From Burkholderiales bacterium (GTDB lineage Bacteria; Pseudomonadota; Gammaproteobacteria; Burkholderiales; SHXO01), in the NCBI GenBank assembly GCA_020854105.1, contig JADZGB010000022.1, forward strand, positions 71,805 to 135,804: 64,000 bases of DNA, given 5' to 3'. The position numbers and the translations under genes were made by a program. Positions 63,747-64,000 of this stretch are shown here, one piece after another. The notes under the pieces were generated by a model. It ran no database searches, was not told the origin of the DNA, and saw nothing but the letters and a program-made list of their open reading frames with translations. Position 1 is the stretch's first letter. Every line of letters begins with the position of its first letter.

Positions 63747-64000
63747 TCATTCGCCCTTCACGACGACCTTGCCCGGATCGAATCCGAGCCTGACGAGGCG
63801 TGTGCGTGCAGCCTCGGCCGCCTCCTCCCTGGCGAACGGCCCGACGCGCACCCGGATCTTGTCTCCATCCGGCGTCTTCTCGGTGTAGACCGGGAACTTC
63901 TGCTTCTGCAGTCGACGTTTCAGCTCGCGCGCCTTGTCGGGCGAACCGGTGGCGATCAGCTGCACCACGTACGCCGGCTTCGTTGCCGCCTTGGGCGCCG
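63747..64000 (-). CDS. dedD: SPOR-domain protein, DedD-like (partial, N-terminus beyond window)
   Basis: Only the C-terminal 83 residues are in the window. They form a SPOR domain (VVQLIATGSPDKARELKRRL, then IRVRVGPFAREEAAEAARTRL), which binds denuded peptidoglycan at the division septum. Position next to cvpA-purF fits DedD. The transmembrane N-terminus would lie beyond 64000. Confidence 0.85.
   Translation of the reverse strand, partial: APKAATKPAYVVQLIATGSPDKARELKRRLQKQKFPVYTEKTPDGDKIRVRVGPFAREEAAEAARTRLVRLGFDPGKVVVKGE

Overview
This window is chromosomal, high-GC DNA from a Gram-negative proteobacterium, most likely a betaproteobacterium. The gene order carA-carB-greA, yhbY/rlmE-ftsH-folP-glmM-pstSCAB-tpiA-secG-tRNA-Leu-nuoA..N, and the order dedD-cvpA-purF-metZ, are typical of that class. 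The family cannot be fixed from sequence alone. There are no phage, insertion-sequence or CRISPR signs. Most of the window is housekeeping genes, and the interest lies in the regulatory DNA and a few unusual loci.

Layout. 1-3713: a cut glutathione peroxidase, two cupins, a small alpha/beta-barrel protein, a BT1/MFS-like transporter, an exported RraB-domain protein and a palindrome-rich gap. 3714-5639: htpG with a clear sigma-32 promoter. 5721-11162: an acyltransferase/acyl-ligase protein divergent from an RpfF-like DSF-synthase crotonase, which is followed by a MerR-PAS-GGDEF-EAL protein. This looks like a diffusible-fatty-acid-signal/c-di-GMP module. 11210-26974 (minus strand): nuoA-N for respiratory complex I plus a terminal NUDIX gene. 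Three copies of a palindromic repeat sit inside the operon, and the 5' end of nuoD is duplicated. 27120-28410: tRNA-Leu(GAG), secG, tpiA.

28624-36755 (minus strand): pstB, pstA, pstC, pstS, glmM, folP and ftsH. pstS carries an in-frame TGA exactly where the family has a conserved Cys. 36827-43114: rlmE, yhbY, greA, carB, carA. 43312-49940: dapB, bamE, fur, recN, nadK, hrcA, hemH. 50038-53815: grpE-dnaK-dnaJ, with sigma-32 promoters before grpE and dnaK. 53884-60085: a PAS-GGDEF-EAL protein, cysS, a TPR protein, ppiB, lpxH. 60093-64000 (minus strand): metZ, purF, cvpA and a cut SPOR/DedD gene.

Regulation. A SAM-II (SAM-alpha) type riboswitch lies upstream of metZ and is followed by a perfect intrinsic terminator and a mutually exclusive anti-terminator. 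It probably stops metZ transcription when S-adenosylmethionine is plentiful. The three heat-shock promoters share the same architecture. The strongest points for follow-up are the metZ riboswitch, the RpfF/MerR-PAS-GGDEF-EAL locus, the pstS TGA codon and the rearranged nuoC-nuoD junction.
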